Source of the DNA: a virus
Reading direction: 5' to 3' (one strand)
Virus record (IMG/VR): IMGVR_UViG_3300022673_000047
Location: 1-28,905 of that record
DNA: 28,905 nt
Shown here: positions 8,827 to 16,136 of the stretch, piece by piece
Numbering within the stretch: the stretch's first letter is position 1
Layout: every line of letters starts with the position of its first letter
Program-made: the position numbers and the translations under genes
Notes under the pieces: model-generated
Told to the model about the DNA's origin: nothing
Seen by the model: only the letters and a program-made list of their open reading frames with translations
Database searches by the model: none

Positions 8827-10275
8827 CTATAACCCGTTTATTTCAACCAAAACAAGGACCGAACGCTGCATATTTCCATTGGCCCAACCTGTCGTTCCCG
8901 ATCCACTGACCGTTTTAAATTGAACCTTGTATTCCGTGGAACTTGTCGTCGATGGACTATCCACATAGAGAAGAGTAGCGGGCATCACATCGGTGGCTCC
9001 CGCGCTAAATATTTCTGTTAAACCATGTGTCGCGCCGAGATTGGTTCCGTTTCGCGCAATTGTGGCCACGCCCGAAAATCCACTGGCATCATGACTTAAA
9101 GTTCCGTTCGCGATAATTAAAACGCTATTCGTTGTGGATGAAGGAGTAATGGATGCTTCTAGACCTGTGTCGGTAAAACTTGTATTGGTTGTTGTCGTCG
9201 ATCCATTGAGCGTGGCGGAAACAACCTGAATCATTTTAACTTGGTCATAACGAGCAAGATGATAAGCAAGGGTAGCATCAACCTGAGATGTTGGCGCATT
9301 GCTTATCGCGGTGAAACTGGATACTGTAATGGTCGAAACGGTGGCGGCATCAAAAGTCAGGGAATCAGCATCCAGATTTGTGACGGACAGGTTTGTTATG
9401 GTCCCACTGGAAGCCGTGATAGTCGAGACATCGACTCCCTCTCCTGTATAATCATTTGCTGAAACGTCTCCCGAGAAATTAGCATCCACACCGGTAAGAG
9501 TTCCCTCCACTTCAAAATCTCCATGGATTGTTCCACTGGATCCCACATAAAGAAAATCCGAATAAGATGTCGAACCCGATTGAAGTGTTCCTTGATTTAA
9601 AATGGCTTCATCGTCCGTCAGGATATCCGTTACATCTGTCAATTGTGTTTCTAATTCTGATTCCGAATCAAGTTCAGTTTCACTAATGTAATCCGTATCT
9701 AAATCCGTTGAATCAATACATCCCGAACAGGAAAAATTTGTTACCGATAATGAATCGATGGTTCCGCTACTGGTAGCGGTTATGGTTGAGACCGTCAGGC
9801 TTTCGGAGGTCGGGTCGTCACCCAAAAGAAGAGATCCACCAGATTCCTGAAAATCTGTGGAATCGTAATTTAAATATATATTCACGTTTCCCGATGAATT
9901 TTGGGAGGACGTTAAGACATTGTTGACGGAAATGGTCGATACGTCTGCATCAATTTCAACGCCCGTATCTTGGATGACAAGCGTCCCAACACCGCCTGTA
10001 AGAGAGGTTCCGTCAACAAAATGAATGGAGGATACATTGCTGATTGTTGATACTTCGAGATAGGTTAGTGTTCCGGTCGATACCGATAGAACATTGGTCG
10101 TTGTGGAATAGGTGAGATCAGAATTCGATCCAAATAGACCGTCATTATTGAATTGAATTTCTCCATTTGATCCACCAGGAAGAGTCAATAGAGATGTGAT
10201 TCGGGCTGAGACCGGGGAAGCAAAAGACAGAATCAATCCAAAGACCAAATATTTCATTTTTATCCATTTTGTCAA
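8827..10275 (-). CDS. Secreted beta-rich fibre-like repeat protein, 482 aa
   Basis: The start is TTG 10275 (AAGGGG 8 nt upstream); the next in-frame ATG (10257) is 26 nt from that site. The N-terminus has a Sec signal peptide: basic MTKWIKMK, hydrophobic YLVFGLILSFAS, and PVSA cleavage near residue 24. The mature part begins with the fibre-type motif GGSNGEIQFNNDGLFG (about 34-50). It then has repeated Thr/Ser/Val strands (VSTITATSSGTIDSLSVTN, VSTITASSGTITNLSVTN) and a compact beta domain at 340-482 that resembles C-terminal modules of phage fibres. The isolated CSGC pair (about 183-186) is odd. A surface-exposed adhesin or fibre is likely; an exported, host-displayed protein is possible because of the signal peptide. 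Confidence 0.7.
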   Translation of the reverse strand: MTKWIKMKYLVFGLILSFASPVSARITSLLTLPGGSNGEIQFNNDGLFGSNSDLTYSTTTNVLSVSTGTLTYLEVSTISNVSSIHFVDGTSLTGGVGTLVIQDTGVEIDADVSTISVNNVLTSSQNSSGNVNIYLNYDSTDFQESGGSLLLGDDPTSESLTVSTITATSSGTIDSLSVTNFSCSGCIDSTDLDTDYISETELDSESELETQLTDVTDILTDDEAILNQGTLQSGSTSYSDFLYVGSSGTIHGDFEVEGTLTGVDANFSGDVSANDYTGEGVDVSTITASSGTITNLSVTNLDADSLTFDAATVSTITVSSFTAISNAPTSQVDATLAYHLARYDQVKMIQVVSATLNGSTTTTNTSFTDTGLEASITPSSTTNSVLIIANGTLSHDASGFSGVATIARNGTNLGATHGLTEIFSAGATDVMPATLLYVDSPSTTSSTEYKVQFKTVSGSGTTGWANGNMQRSVLVLVEINGL

Positions 10276-10289
10276 TTTCTATTCCCCTT

Positions 10290-11030
10290 CTAGGGATTGC
10301 TGACACCCGTCGATGATGTCCAAGTCGGTGCATCATTAGGGGAACCATGATAATCATTCCCTGATCGATCAAGGACAGAACTAGCTCCTTCGACGGAGAC
10401 CCCCTCAACTCCTTGATCGAGAGTCCAATGTCCTACCAACCCATCTGTCAAATGAATACGGGATCGAGATAAGGCAATTGATTCAATCTCAGCCGCGTTT
10501 AAGGCTCGATTGTATATCCGAACATCATCCACATATCCTTCGTAATAATTGGCTGGTGTTCCGCCCACAACGCGATATCCAATCGTAAAAGGGCCATCGC
10601 AATCAATATCTCCTACGCTCGATATGTCTCCCGTTGAAACTTCCACCCCATCGACATAACCATGGAAGGAATCATCGGATCGATCAATGACGCCTGCATA
10701 ATGATGCCAAGTATCCGATGACATATTGGCCACCAATCCAGGGTCTCCATTTCCGGCGGAATCCCGAAGACGCCAATTCACTTCCTCACCAGAATCGGTG
10801 ATGAAAAAATCGAAGAAACTGGTTCCGCCTGTCGAATTCCATTTGGAAACAACCTGAGGACCGGATCCATTGGATTGAGCCCATGCCATATAGGTAAAAG
10901 AATCCGTTCCGGGTTCTAGATCGGCATTGGTGGAGGTCGATATGCCATCATTTGCCCCATCAGAATAAACAGCCGAATAGGCTGACATGGATAAGGTGAA
11001 AACAAATAAGAGGGCTAATTTCTTAATCAT
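10290..11030 (-). CDS. Secreted LamG/concanavalin-like lectin-fold protein
   Basis: A 246-aa protein with a Sec signal peptide (MIKKLALLFVFTLSMSAYSA, cleavage near residue 20). Residues 21-186 form a LamG-type jelly-roll domain: SFTYMAWAQS, WHHYAGVIDRSDDSFHGYVD, EGYVDDVRIYNRALNAAEIE are its hallmark strands. Residues 196-246 restart the same fold (DGLVGHWTLDQG...DRSGNDYHGS...PTWTSS) but stop after about 50 residues, so a second domain is truncated or is only a strand-swapped extension. The start overlaps the upstream stop (ATGA, 11027-11030). Sugar binding at the surface is a family-based inference. Confidence 0.75.
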   Translation of the reverse strand: MIKKLALLFVFTLSMSAYSAVYSDGANDGISTSTNADLEPGTDSFTYMAWAQSNGSGPQVVSKWNSTGGTSFFDFFITDSGEEVNWRLRDSAGNGDPGLVANMSSDTWHHYAGVIDRSDDSFHGYVDGVEVSTGDISSVGDIDCDGPFTIGYRVVGGTPANYYEGYVDDVRIYNRALNAAEIESIALSRSRIHLTDGLVGHWTLDQGVEGVSVEGASSVLDRSGNDYHGSPNDAPTWTSSTGVSNP

Positions 11031-12826
11031 CTTTCTTTTATAACCACCTTTCGAACTTCAATATCACCAGAAGCCCCATCGCTGGCATGATCGGCATTTC
11101 GGCCGAATCGAACCGTTATAAGATCTCCCTCTTTACAAGAATCGTCATTGGTCAAATTCGTAGAAACAACATCCAAATAACCAGCTGTCCCAGGGACAGT
11201 GGTAGTGGATCCGTTGACTGAATCAAACGAAGCCGAATCCAGATCGGCTGAATCCGCATCGGTCACACACATTAATTCAACCTCCGTGACTACATCGCCG
11301 GAAGTTGCACTGGCCATCGAATAATAAATATCCGCGACCATCGTCCCATCATTGAAGGGATAGAGAATTGTTGACCATGTAACTGTTTCATCCGTCGAAG
11401 CATCACAGAGCAAAGAACTGGTAACGGCATTGGTTGAGTTTGATATTGCACACGGATTAGAATCCGGCAATTTAGCTTGGTCCGGATTAAAAACATAGAA
11501 ATAATTCGCCGAGGCAGCTGTTGTTCCGACGAGTCCTGTTACTGTCGCGGTTAGATCCAGTCCACCAAATGTTGGTGGAGTATAATTAAGTCGAAGAAAT
11601 CGATATCCCATATCACCGAAATCCCATACTGTAGTCCCGTCAGCCGAATAAGTTACGGATGTAACAGCGATTCCATTGACGACCGTTCCGGTGAGATCCG
11701 ACCAATTACTTCCGTCATTTGAGACTTGCCAATAGAATCCTGTATTATACGCCGCACTGAAGGTTATGGGAGTCAATGTGAAGGATCCACCCCCGGTAAC
11801 GCCCGTGATATCAACAGCTGATCCCGCAACCGCATTGCTCTTACTGGATGCTAATTGATACGCATTTTCGCCCTGTTTAATCACATAATAAGTCGTTTGA
11901 TCGGTCAATCCGCCTGGATCGGTTCCTGATACATTGGCAAATAAAAGACCCAATCCTTGACCGAATCCGTGAGACGTTTGTGAAATAGTATCTTCGTCAG
12001 GATCAATATCGGAGCTGATTCCATATGTCCAATTTGAAATGGTTATCCCGGTCGTTGAGGCACTGGCAAAATAAGCAGATCCACTTGGATCAATTTCGGT
12101 TAAGGTGATGACATTGACAGATGTGGATGTTGAAAATATAGCCCCCAAAGTCGAATCGTTTCCAATGGCATCCGCCAAATTATCGGCGGATGTGGCCGAA
12201 TCCGTAACAATATTGAAGTCGGTGTCTTCGGTTAAAGTTACGCCGTAAATCGTGACAGAAGGTGCATCGATTCCGCCCGATAAAGCGGAGGCCGATACAA
12301 CCAAATTCGAATCATCGGTACTTAGGAGGGAAATATCATTCCCGGAAGTTCCGAGGGATCGAGCGGTGACGGTGACTGTTGAAACACTACTGGTGGCGGT
12401 AACATCGGGGTGACGAGCTGCAATAACGGCCGCGAGATTTGAGGCCGATACCGTCGAAGAGGTTTCGGCATCGAAGTCCGTTCCTTCCGTAAAACGACGA
12501 CCGGCAATTATGATGGAATCTCCGCTAACGGCTGTGTAATCTTGGAAATTAATCGTCGCCGAGGCGGCTGTCCCAATTAATCCTGTTATATCGTCTGGAA
12601 TGGTGATCGTGAGGTTGGCTAAGACCCCATCACTGACAGTATCGGCAGAGGGACTGGAATCTTCATAAACGGCTTGAACGCTAACTTGGCCGAATCGGCT
12701 AATATCGGTGGAATTGGTTCGGGTGGATCCTTGAGCAGTCCAGGAAACGAAATCATAGGTCACGGTTTCGCCAAACGCTAGACTCCCCATCAAGAATAAG
12801 AGTGGAAACAATGTCTTTTTTAGCAT
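11027..12826 (-). CDS. Secreted beta-sandwich repeat protein, 599 aa
   Basis: ATG 12826 follows GGAGG by 10 nt. Residues 1-19 are a Sec signal peptide (MLKKTLFPLLFLMGSLAFG then ETVTYDF). Two related units follow: residues about 75-180 (INFQDYTAVSGDSIIIAGRR, FTEGTDF..., TVTARSLGTSGNDISLLST) and about 185-270 (SVTIYGVTLTEDTDFNIVTD). This strand pattern is common in phage tail and surface proteins. Further beta domains reach the C-terminus; residues 450-599 contain several Cys (SSLLCDAS, CVTDADS, DDSCKEGD) consistent with disulfides in an exported protein. A terminator lies just upstream. It is probably an adhesin or virion decoration, but I do not recognise the family. Confidence 0.7.
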   Translation of the reverse strand: MLKKTLFPLLFLMGSLAFGETVTYDFVSWTAQGSTRTNSTDISRFGQVSVQAVYEDSSPSADTVSDGVLANLTITIPDDITGLIGTAASATINFQDYTAVSGDSIIIAGRRFTEGTDFDAETSSTVSASNLAAVIAARHPDVTATSSVSTVTVTARSLGTSGNDISLLSTDDSNLVVSASALSGGIDAPSVTIYGVTLTEDTDFNIVTDSATSADNLADAIGNDSTLGAIFSTSTSVNVITLTEIDPSGSAYFASASTTGITISNWTYGISSDIDPDEDTISQTSHGFGQGLGLLFANVSGTDPGGLTDQTTYYVIKQGENAYQLASSKSNAVAGSAVDITGVTGGGSFTLTPITFSAAYNTGFYWQVSNDGSNWSDLTGTVVNGIAVTSVTYSADGTTVWDFGDMGYRFLRLNYTPPTFGGLDLTATVTGLVGTTAASANYFYVFNPDQAKLPDSNPCAISNSTNAVTSSLLCDASTDETVTWSTILYPFNDGTMVADIYYSMASATSGDVVTEVELMCVTDADSADLDSASFDSVNGSTTTVPGTAGYLDVVSTNLTNDDSCKEGDLITVRFGRNADHASDGASGDIEVRKVVIKER

Positions 12827-12853
12827 GGCGGATTCGCCTCCATTACGGAAATT

Positions 12854-12880
12854 AAAAAAGTGCCCAGCCTTTCACCGGGC
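12854..12880 (-). terminator. Intrinsic terminator after the capsid/decoration genes
   Basis: Minus-strand stem GCCCGGT / GGCTGGGC-side (7 pairs, two G-U; loop GAAAG) at 12862-12880, followed by AC and six T (12854-12859). It lies 56 nt after the decoration-like gene and 28 nt before the ATG of the 599-aa secreted protein. It would reduce expression of everything downstream of the capsid genes. Confidence 0.7.
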
Positions 12881-12935
12881 TCGGAAGCACGAAGAAAAAA
12901 GGGAATCCAATCTCCCGCTTCTATTTGGGCGTTAT

Positions 12936-13244
12936 TTAAAGACCTTCGTCTTCACCAATCGCAAAGATGGTGATGGCAGCACCCGTCCAATCGGTGGCAG
13001 CCGTCCCGTCATTCTCAAGCTCCGTGAGAGTCACGGTGGTCGTCGATACGACAGCCTGAACCAATGAGAGAGCAGCATCCATTCCAGCCGATATGATGGC
13101 AAAGGCAACATCAATCGAGCTGAACCAAGTGGCCAAAGCGACGGTATCTCCATTCGCCTGCGGAGTAACCGTAAAGACTTTGAGTTTTTTTGTTCCCGCC
13201 GATGCATCAAGCGAAAGAACAAGTGTGGCTGTTAAAGCGGCCAT
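12936..13244 (-). CDS. Small beta-rich protein following capsid, putative head decoration
   Basis: A 102-aa protein with AGGAGG before ATG 13244. It is Ala/Thr/Val-rich with alternating strands (LTATLVLSLDASAGTKKLKVFTV, VVSTTTVTLTELENDG, GAAITIFAIGEDEGL) and one hydrophobic helix (IDVAFAIISAGMDAALSLVQ). Small proteins of this size directly after the major capsid gene are often decoration or capsid-stabilising proteins. That role is positional inference. The segment is followed by an intrinsic terminator, so it closes the highly expressed head block. Confidence 0.6.
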   Translation of the reverse strand: MAALTATLVLSLDASAGTKKLKVFTVTPQANGDTVALATWFSSIDVAFAIISAGMDAALSLVQAVVSTTTVTLTELENDGTAATDWTGAAITIFAIGEDEGL

Positions 13245-13277
13245 AGTGAATACCTCCTATTCAAATAATCAAGACAC

Positions 13278-14396
13278 TTAGGCAATGGCCGCAGTGTCAA
13301 TCGCAATACATCCATATTCCAATGAATTGAACATGATTTTCTGAACACCGCCGATGAAGCTGATCGCCACACCGTCTTTGTTCTTATAATCGAATTGCTC
13401 AACAACCAAGGCATCGGGGTTAGAGGCTTCCGCCACCGCAACCGCACCTTTTCCGCAGAAAATTGCTCGAGCGGAATCCACACCGAAATCGGTCCCAGAG
13501 GATGCACCCCGAAAGCTGTTTCCAGCCACCGAAATGTCCAGCCAAGGACAGAATTCGTTTCGAAGGAGAAGCGTATTCCCCCAGAATCCGAGAGCGCCTC
13601 GAAAGACAGGATTACTTTGAGATCGTTCACGAGCATTTTCTTGAGCGGTTTTCCAATCAGATGATTTACGGATATCGCGAGCTTGAAGAGGATGGAGATA
13701 ACAAACATAGAAATCACCAGCCGGATCTTCAATGGGTTGGATTTTTGGATCGGCCAGATGAGCTTTGGTTTCAGCATCAGTGATGAGATCCAAGTCCATG
13801 GTATCACCTGAGTCAGCCGTTGCCATCGAGTGACCGGCGGCGTTCAAGTAACGATCTCCTGAACCCGTTGCCGATGCGGTATCCGCATTAGGAATGAAAT
13901 CGGGAGTGTTTGACCATGTGGCCCTTGTTCCCACAACACGCCCATTGACATCGGTCAATGTGGTATTGGTAACACCGCCCAGCTTTAAAAATATTTGCTG
14001 AACGATAAACTCCTTCATCCAGACGCGGAGGTTTTCACGGGCTGGCTTGATCTGGTCATAGACAACCTTTTGGGCGTCTAATTTTCCTTTTAAACGAACG
14101 GCTTCCCGGATTTGATCAATGGCAACTTGCTCATTGAACGATTCCATGGCCTCTTCGTTTCCTTCAAGTTCAGCGTCACCTGTGACACCAAACCCATCCA
14201 ATCGAGCAACCATTGAGAGATTAGCTGTATCTCCCTTCTTTTCCATAAGATCTCGTTTCTTTATAACAACACCATTTCCGTTTTCTTCCATGGTGGTGAA
14301 GCGCATAATATTATCGACGTCACGCGCCACGTCGGCCATAAGCTCCTTAGACCATAGTTCTTGCCTATTGGCATCAATTGTTACTGTATTCGACAT
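13278..14396 (-). CDS. Major capsid protein, N4-gp56 family
   Basis: A 372-aa HK97-fold capsid subunit with GGGAGG before ATG 14396. The N-terminal half shows the hallmarks of the N4-gp56/DUF4043 family: ELWSKELMADVARDVDNIMR (13-32), GNGVVIKKRDLMEKKGDT (40-57), LDGFGVTGDAELEGNEE (66-82), then IDQIREAVRLKGKLDAQK (about 93-110), with RENLRVWM a little later. The C-terminal half has typical capsid strands and loops (PLQARDIRKSSDWKTAQENA, GNTLLLRNEFCPW). Length is within the family range. It lies directly after the scaffold gene and before a decoration-like gene, the usual head order. Confidence 0.9.
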   Translation of the reverse strand: MSNTVTIDANRQELWSKELMADVARDVDNIMRFTTMEENGNGVVIKKRDLMEKKGDTANLSMVARLDGFGVTGDAELEGNEEAMESFNEQVAIDQIREAVRLKGKLDAQKVVYDQIKPARENLRVWMKEFIVQQIFLKLGGVTNTTLTDVNGRVVGTRATWSNTPDFIPNADTASATGSGDRYLNAAGHSMATADSGDTMDLDLITDAETKAHLADPKIQPIEDPAGDFYVCYLHPLQARDIRKSSDWKTAQENARERSQSNPVFRGALGFWGNTLLLRNEFCPWLDISVAGNSFRGASSGTDFGVDSARAIFCGKGAVAVAEASNPDALVVEQFDYKNKDGVAISFIGGVQKIMFNSLEYGCIAIDTAAIA

Positions 14397-14419
14397 TGAG
14401 GGCCTCCCTTACGTGAAAA

Positions 14420-15646
14420 TTATCCACGCACTAGGCGATTCACAACATCGGGATGTTTGGCTCGGAAGTCGTTATAGGTTTGGCTGTCCATGGCATTCAA
14501 GTCATCGATGGTGACATCTTCGACTGAAAGCACCCGACGGCCTCCGGATCCCGTTATTGAAGCTGAAGAACCTGTGCGAGATTCATTTTTCTTGATTCTT
14601 TCTTCTTCTTCGGGTGTGAGGCCCCCGTCGTCCTGTTCGGCATTTGGATTATGAGGTTCGGCGCTCGGGCCGCGAGATTTGTCTTCCGATGGTAAATACT
14701 CAAGAGCAATTTTACCCAGATCATAAGCCATATCCGCTACGTTATAGTCGTCTATAGACATCTGATCCGCTTGAACGGATGACGCTTGTATGCTTCTTAG
14801 CAAGGCAAACGCCTTTTTTCGAGCTCCTATTGGCAATGTTTTGAGATTGACTTCATTCAAAAACACTCCGGTTTTTGGATCCCGGTCTACCAATTTCTTA
14901 CCCAGATTGACGATATTATCGAAATCCGGATATTCACTTCTAGCATGATTTTCTTGGATTAGCAAGGCTTCGTTGATTTTTTTGGCCTCATCATTGGTTT
15001 TATCCTTAGCCTCTCTTTCCGCATTTTTCTCATCATCCTTCATGGTTTTCATCATTTCGCGGAATTCTTTTCGGGTCATTGGCTTTTCTTCTTTCTCTGG
15101 ATCTTCCTGGGGAGGAGGCGTTCCCGGTTCTAATTTCACCATCCGGGATTTTAAGTCATCTATCTCTTTTAAAGCACGATCTCGCTCCCGTTCGGCCGCC
15201 TGGGCCCTAGATTTAAAATGCTTTTGCTGAAAATACAGGCCCGAAACATTACGGAGCTTATGAGAAGCCTGTGAATCCCGACCAAATGTTTCACGTAGAA
15301 CTTTTTCCTCTGTCTCATTCAAAGCGAAATCATCAATAGTGGGTTTATTTTGAGGATGGGGAATCGACTCAGGCCTCTTATTATCAGGCGGTTTTTCTTC
15401 TTTGGGTGGTTTGTTTTTATCTTGATCGTCAGTCTTTTTCGGTTCCTCTGGAGATTTCTTCTCTTCGGCAAACATCTTATTCTTTTTCCCCATCTCAATC
15501 TCTTCCGGGGACCATCCTTGCTTTTCGGCTTGTTCGAGTGTCATCCTTTCCGGAGCAGGTGGCAAAACGGCCTTGGCCGGAAGCTCATAAGTCTTTTTAT
15601 TCTTATCCGCTTCTTTGGGTGCATCTTGGACTATCGGATTTGTCAT
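14420..15646 (-). CDS. Capsid scaffolding protein
   Basis: A 408-aa highly charged protein directly upstream of the major capsid gene, AGAGGAAAGAA before ATG 15646. Residues 55-110 are Lys/Pro/Glu-rich and probably disordered. A coiled-coil region follows (about 140-250, SRAQAAERERDRALKEIDDL, REMMKTMKDDEKNAEREA). The C-terminal part is helical and ends FRAKHPDVVNRLVRG, a basic end suited to capsid-shell binding. Low-complexity, coiled-coil composition and position between portal and capsid are characteristic of scaffolds. No protease motif is seen, so removal would be by exit or by another protease. Confidence 0.75.
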   Translation of the reverse strand: MTNPIVQDAPKEADKNKKTYELPAKAVLPPAPERMTLEQAEKQGWSPEEIEMGKKNKMFAEEKKSPEEPKKTDDQDKNKPPKEEKPPDNKRPESIPHPQNKPTIDDFALNETEEKVLRETFGRDSQASHKLRNVSGLYFQQKHFKSRAQAAERERDRALKEIDDLKSRMVKLEPGTPPPQEDPEKEEKPMTRKEFREMMKTMKDDEKNAEREAKDKTNDEAKKINEALLIQENHARSEYPDFDNIVNLGKKLVDRDPKTGVFLNEVNLKTLPIGARKKAFALLRSIQASSVQADQMSIDDYNVADMAYDLGKIALEYLPSEDKSRGPSAEPHNPNAEQDDGGLTPEEEERIKKNESRTGSSASITGSGGRRVLSVEDVTIDDLNAMDSQTYNDFRAKHPDVVNRLVRG

Positions 15647-15664
15647 TTCTTTCCTCTCTTTGTT

Positions 15665-16036
15665 TTATTTTCCTCTCTTTTCCAATCGAGCTCTCTGAAG
15701 ATTGGATCTTTCCTCGCGGCTGAGAATAACCCGCTTCGGGTTGATCCAAATCTTCATTCGACGATAAAATATTCGGTCTTTATCTTTATCCCCAACCAAT
15801 ATAGCCCCATCCGGTGCCTCAAAAAGCTTTTGATGGACTGGATCAAAGTCAGGGACCGATTTATCAATAGACGGTTTCTCATTTCGGCCTTTCTTCTGCC
15901 GAAGCCGATCCAGTCGATTATCGTGGTCGTCCTTTGGATCAACTGGTATGGCCTGAACCGGTTCTTGAGCCGTTTCTGGCAATGGATTTGGTTCTTTACT
16001 TTTTGGATTTGGTAACTTTTTTTTGCGTGGGGGCAT
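15665..16036 (-). CDS. Small basic protein between portal and scaffold
   Basis: A 123-aa protein, AAGGAGATACAATC before ATG 16036. The N-terminus (MPPRKKKLPNPKSKEPNPLP) is basic, Pro-rich and probably disordered. Residues 60-123 contain a small beta segment (EAPDGAILVGDKDKDRIFYR) and a basic helix at the end (REERSNLQRARLEKRGK). No family is recognised. Position suggests a minor head or assembly protein. Confidence 0.65.
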   Translation of the reverse strand: MPPRKKKLPNPKSKEPNPLPETAQEPVQAIPVDPKDDHDNRLDRLRQKKGRNEKPSIDKSVPDFDPVHQKLFEAPDGAILVGDKDKDRIFYRRMKIWINPKRVILSREERSNLQRARLEKRGK

Positions 16037-16136
16037 GATTGTATCTCCTTTTCAATCTCTTTTTCTGAAGGATCACCGATTTTTTCCTAGCTTCAATCAT
16101 ATCCTTCTCACCATGTAAGACTTTTTTCTCTGTCAT
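15996..16136 (-). CDS. Small basic protein overlapping portal stop, 46 aa
   Basis: ATG 16136 overlaps the portal stop (ATGA) and has AAAGGAG 7 nt upstream, a better site than many neighbours. The product begins MTEKKVLHGEKDMIEARKKS and is almost entirely Lys/Arg-rich. Its 3' end overlaps the next gene by 41 nt, which is long for this genome and the main reason for doubt. No family recognised. Confidence 0.45.
   Translation of the reverse strand: MTEKKVLHGEKDMIEARKKSVILQKKRLKRRYNHAPTQKKVTKSKK

Noticed and set aside
13232-13807. Minus-strand 191-codon ORF in another frame of the capsid gene
   Set aside because: The capsid frame has a recognised family; this one is Trp/Leu/Ser shadow sequence.
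15350-16015. Plus-strand 221-codon hydrophobic ORF
   Set aside because: It is the antisense of Lys/Glu-rich scaffold and the neighbouring basic gene; Phe/Leu/Arg-rich composition is what such shadows give, it spans two real genes, and no ribosome site is seen.
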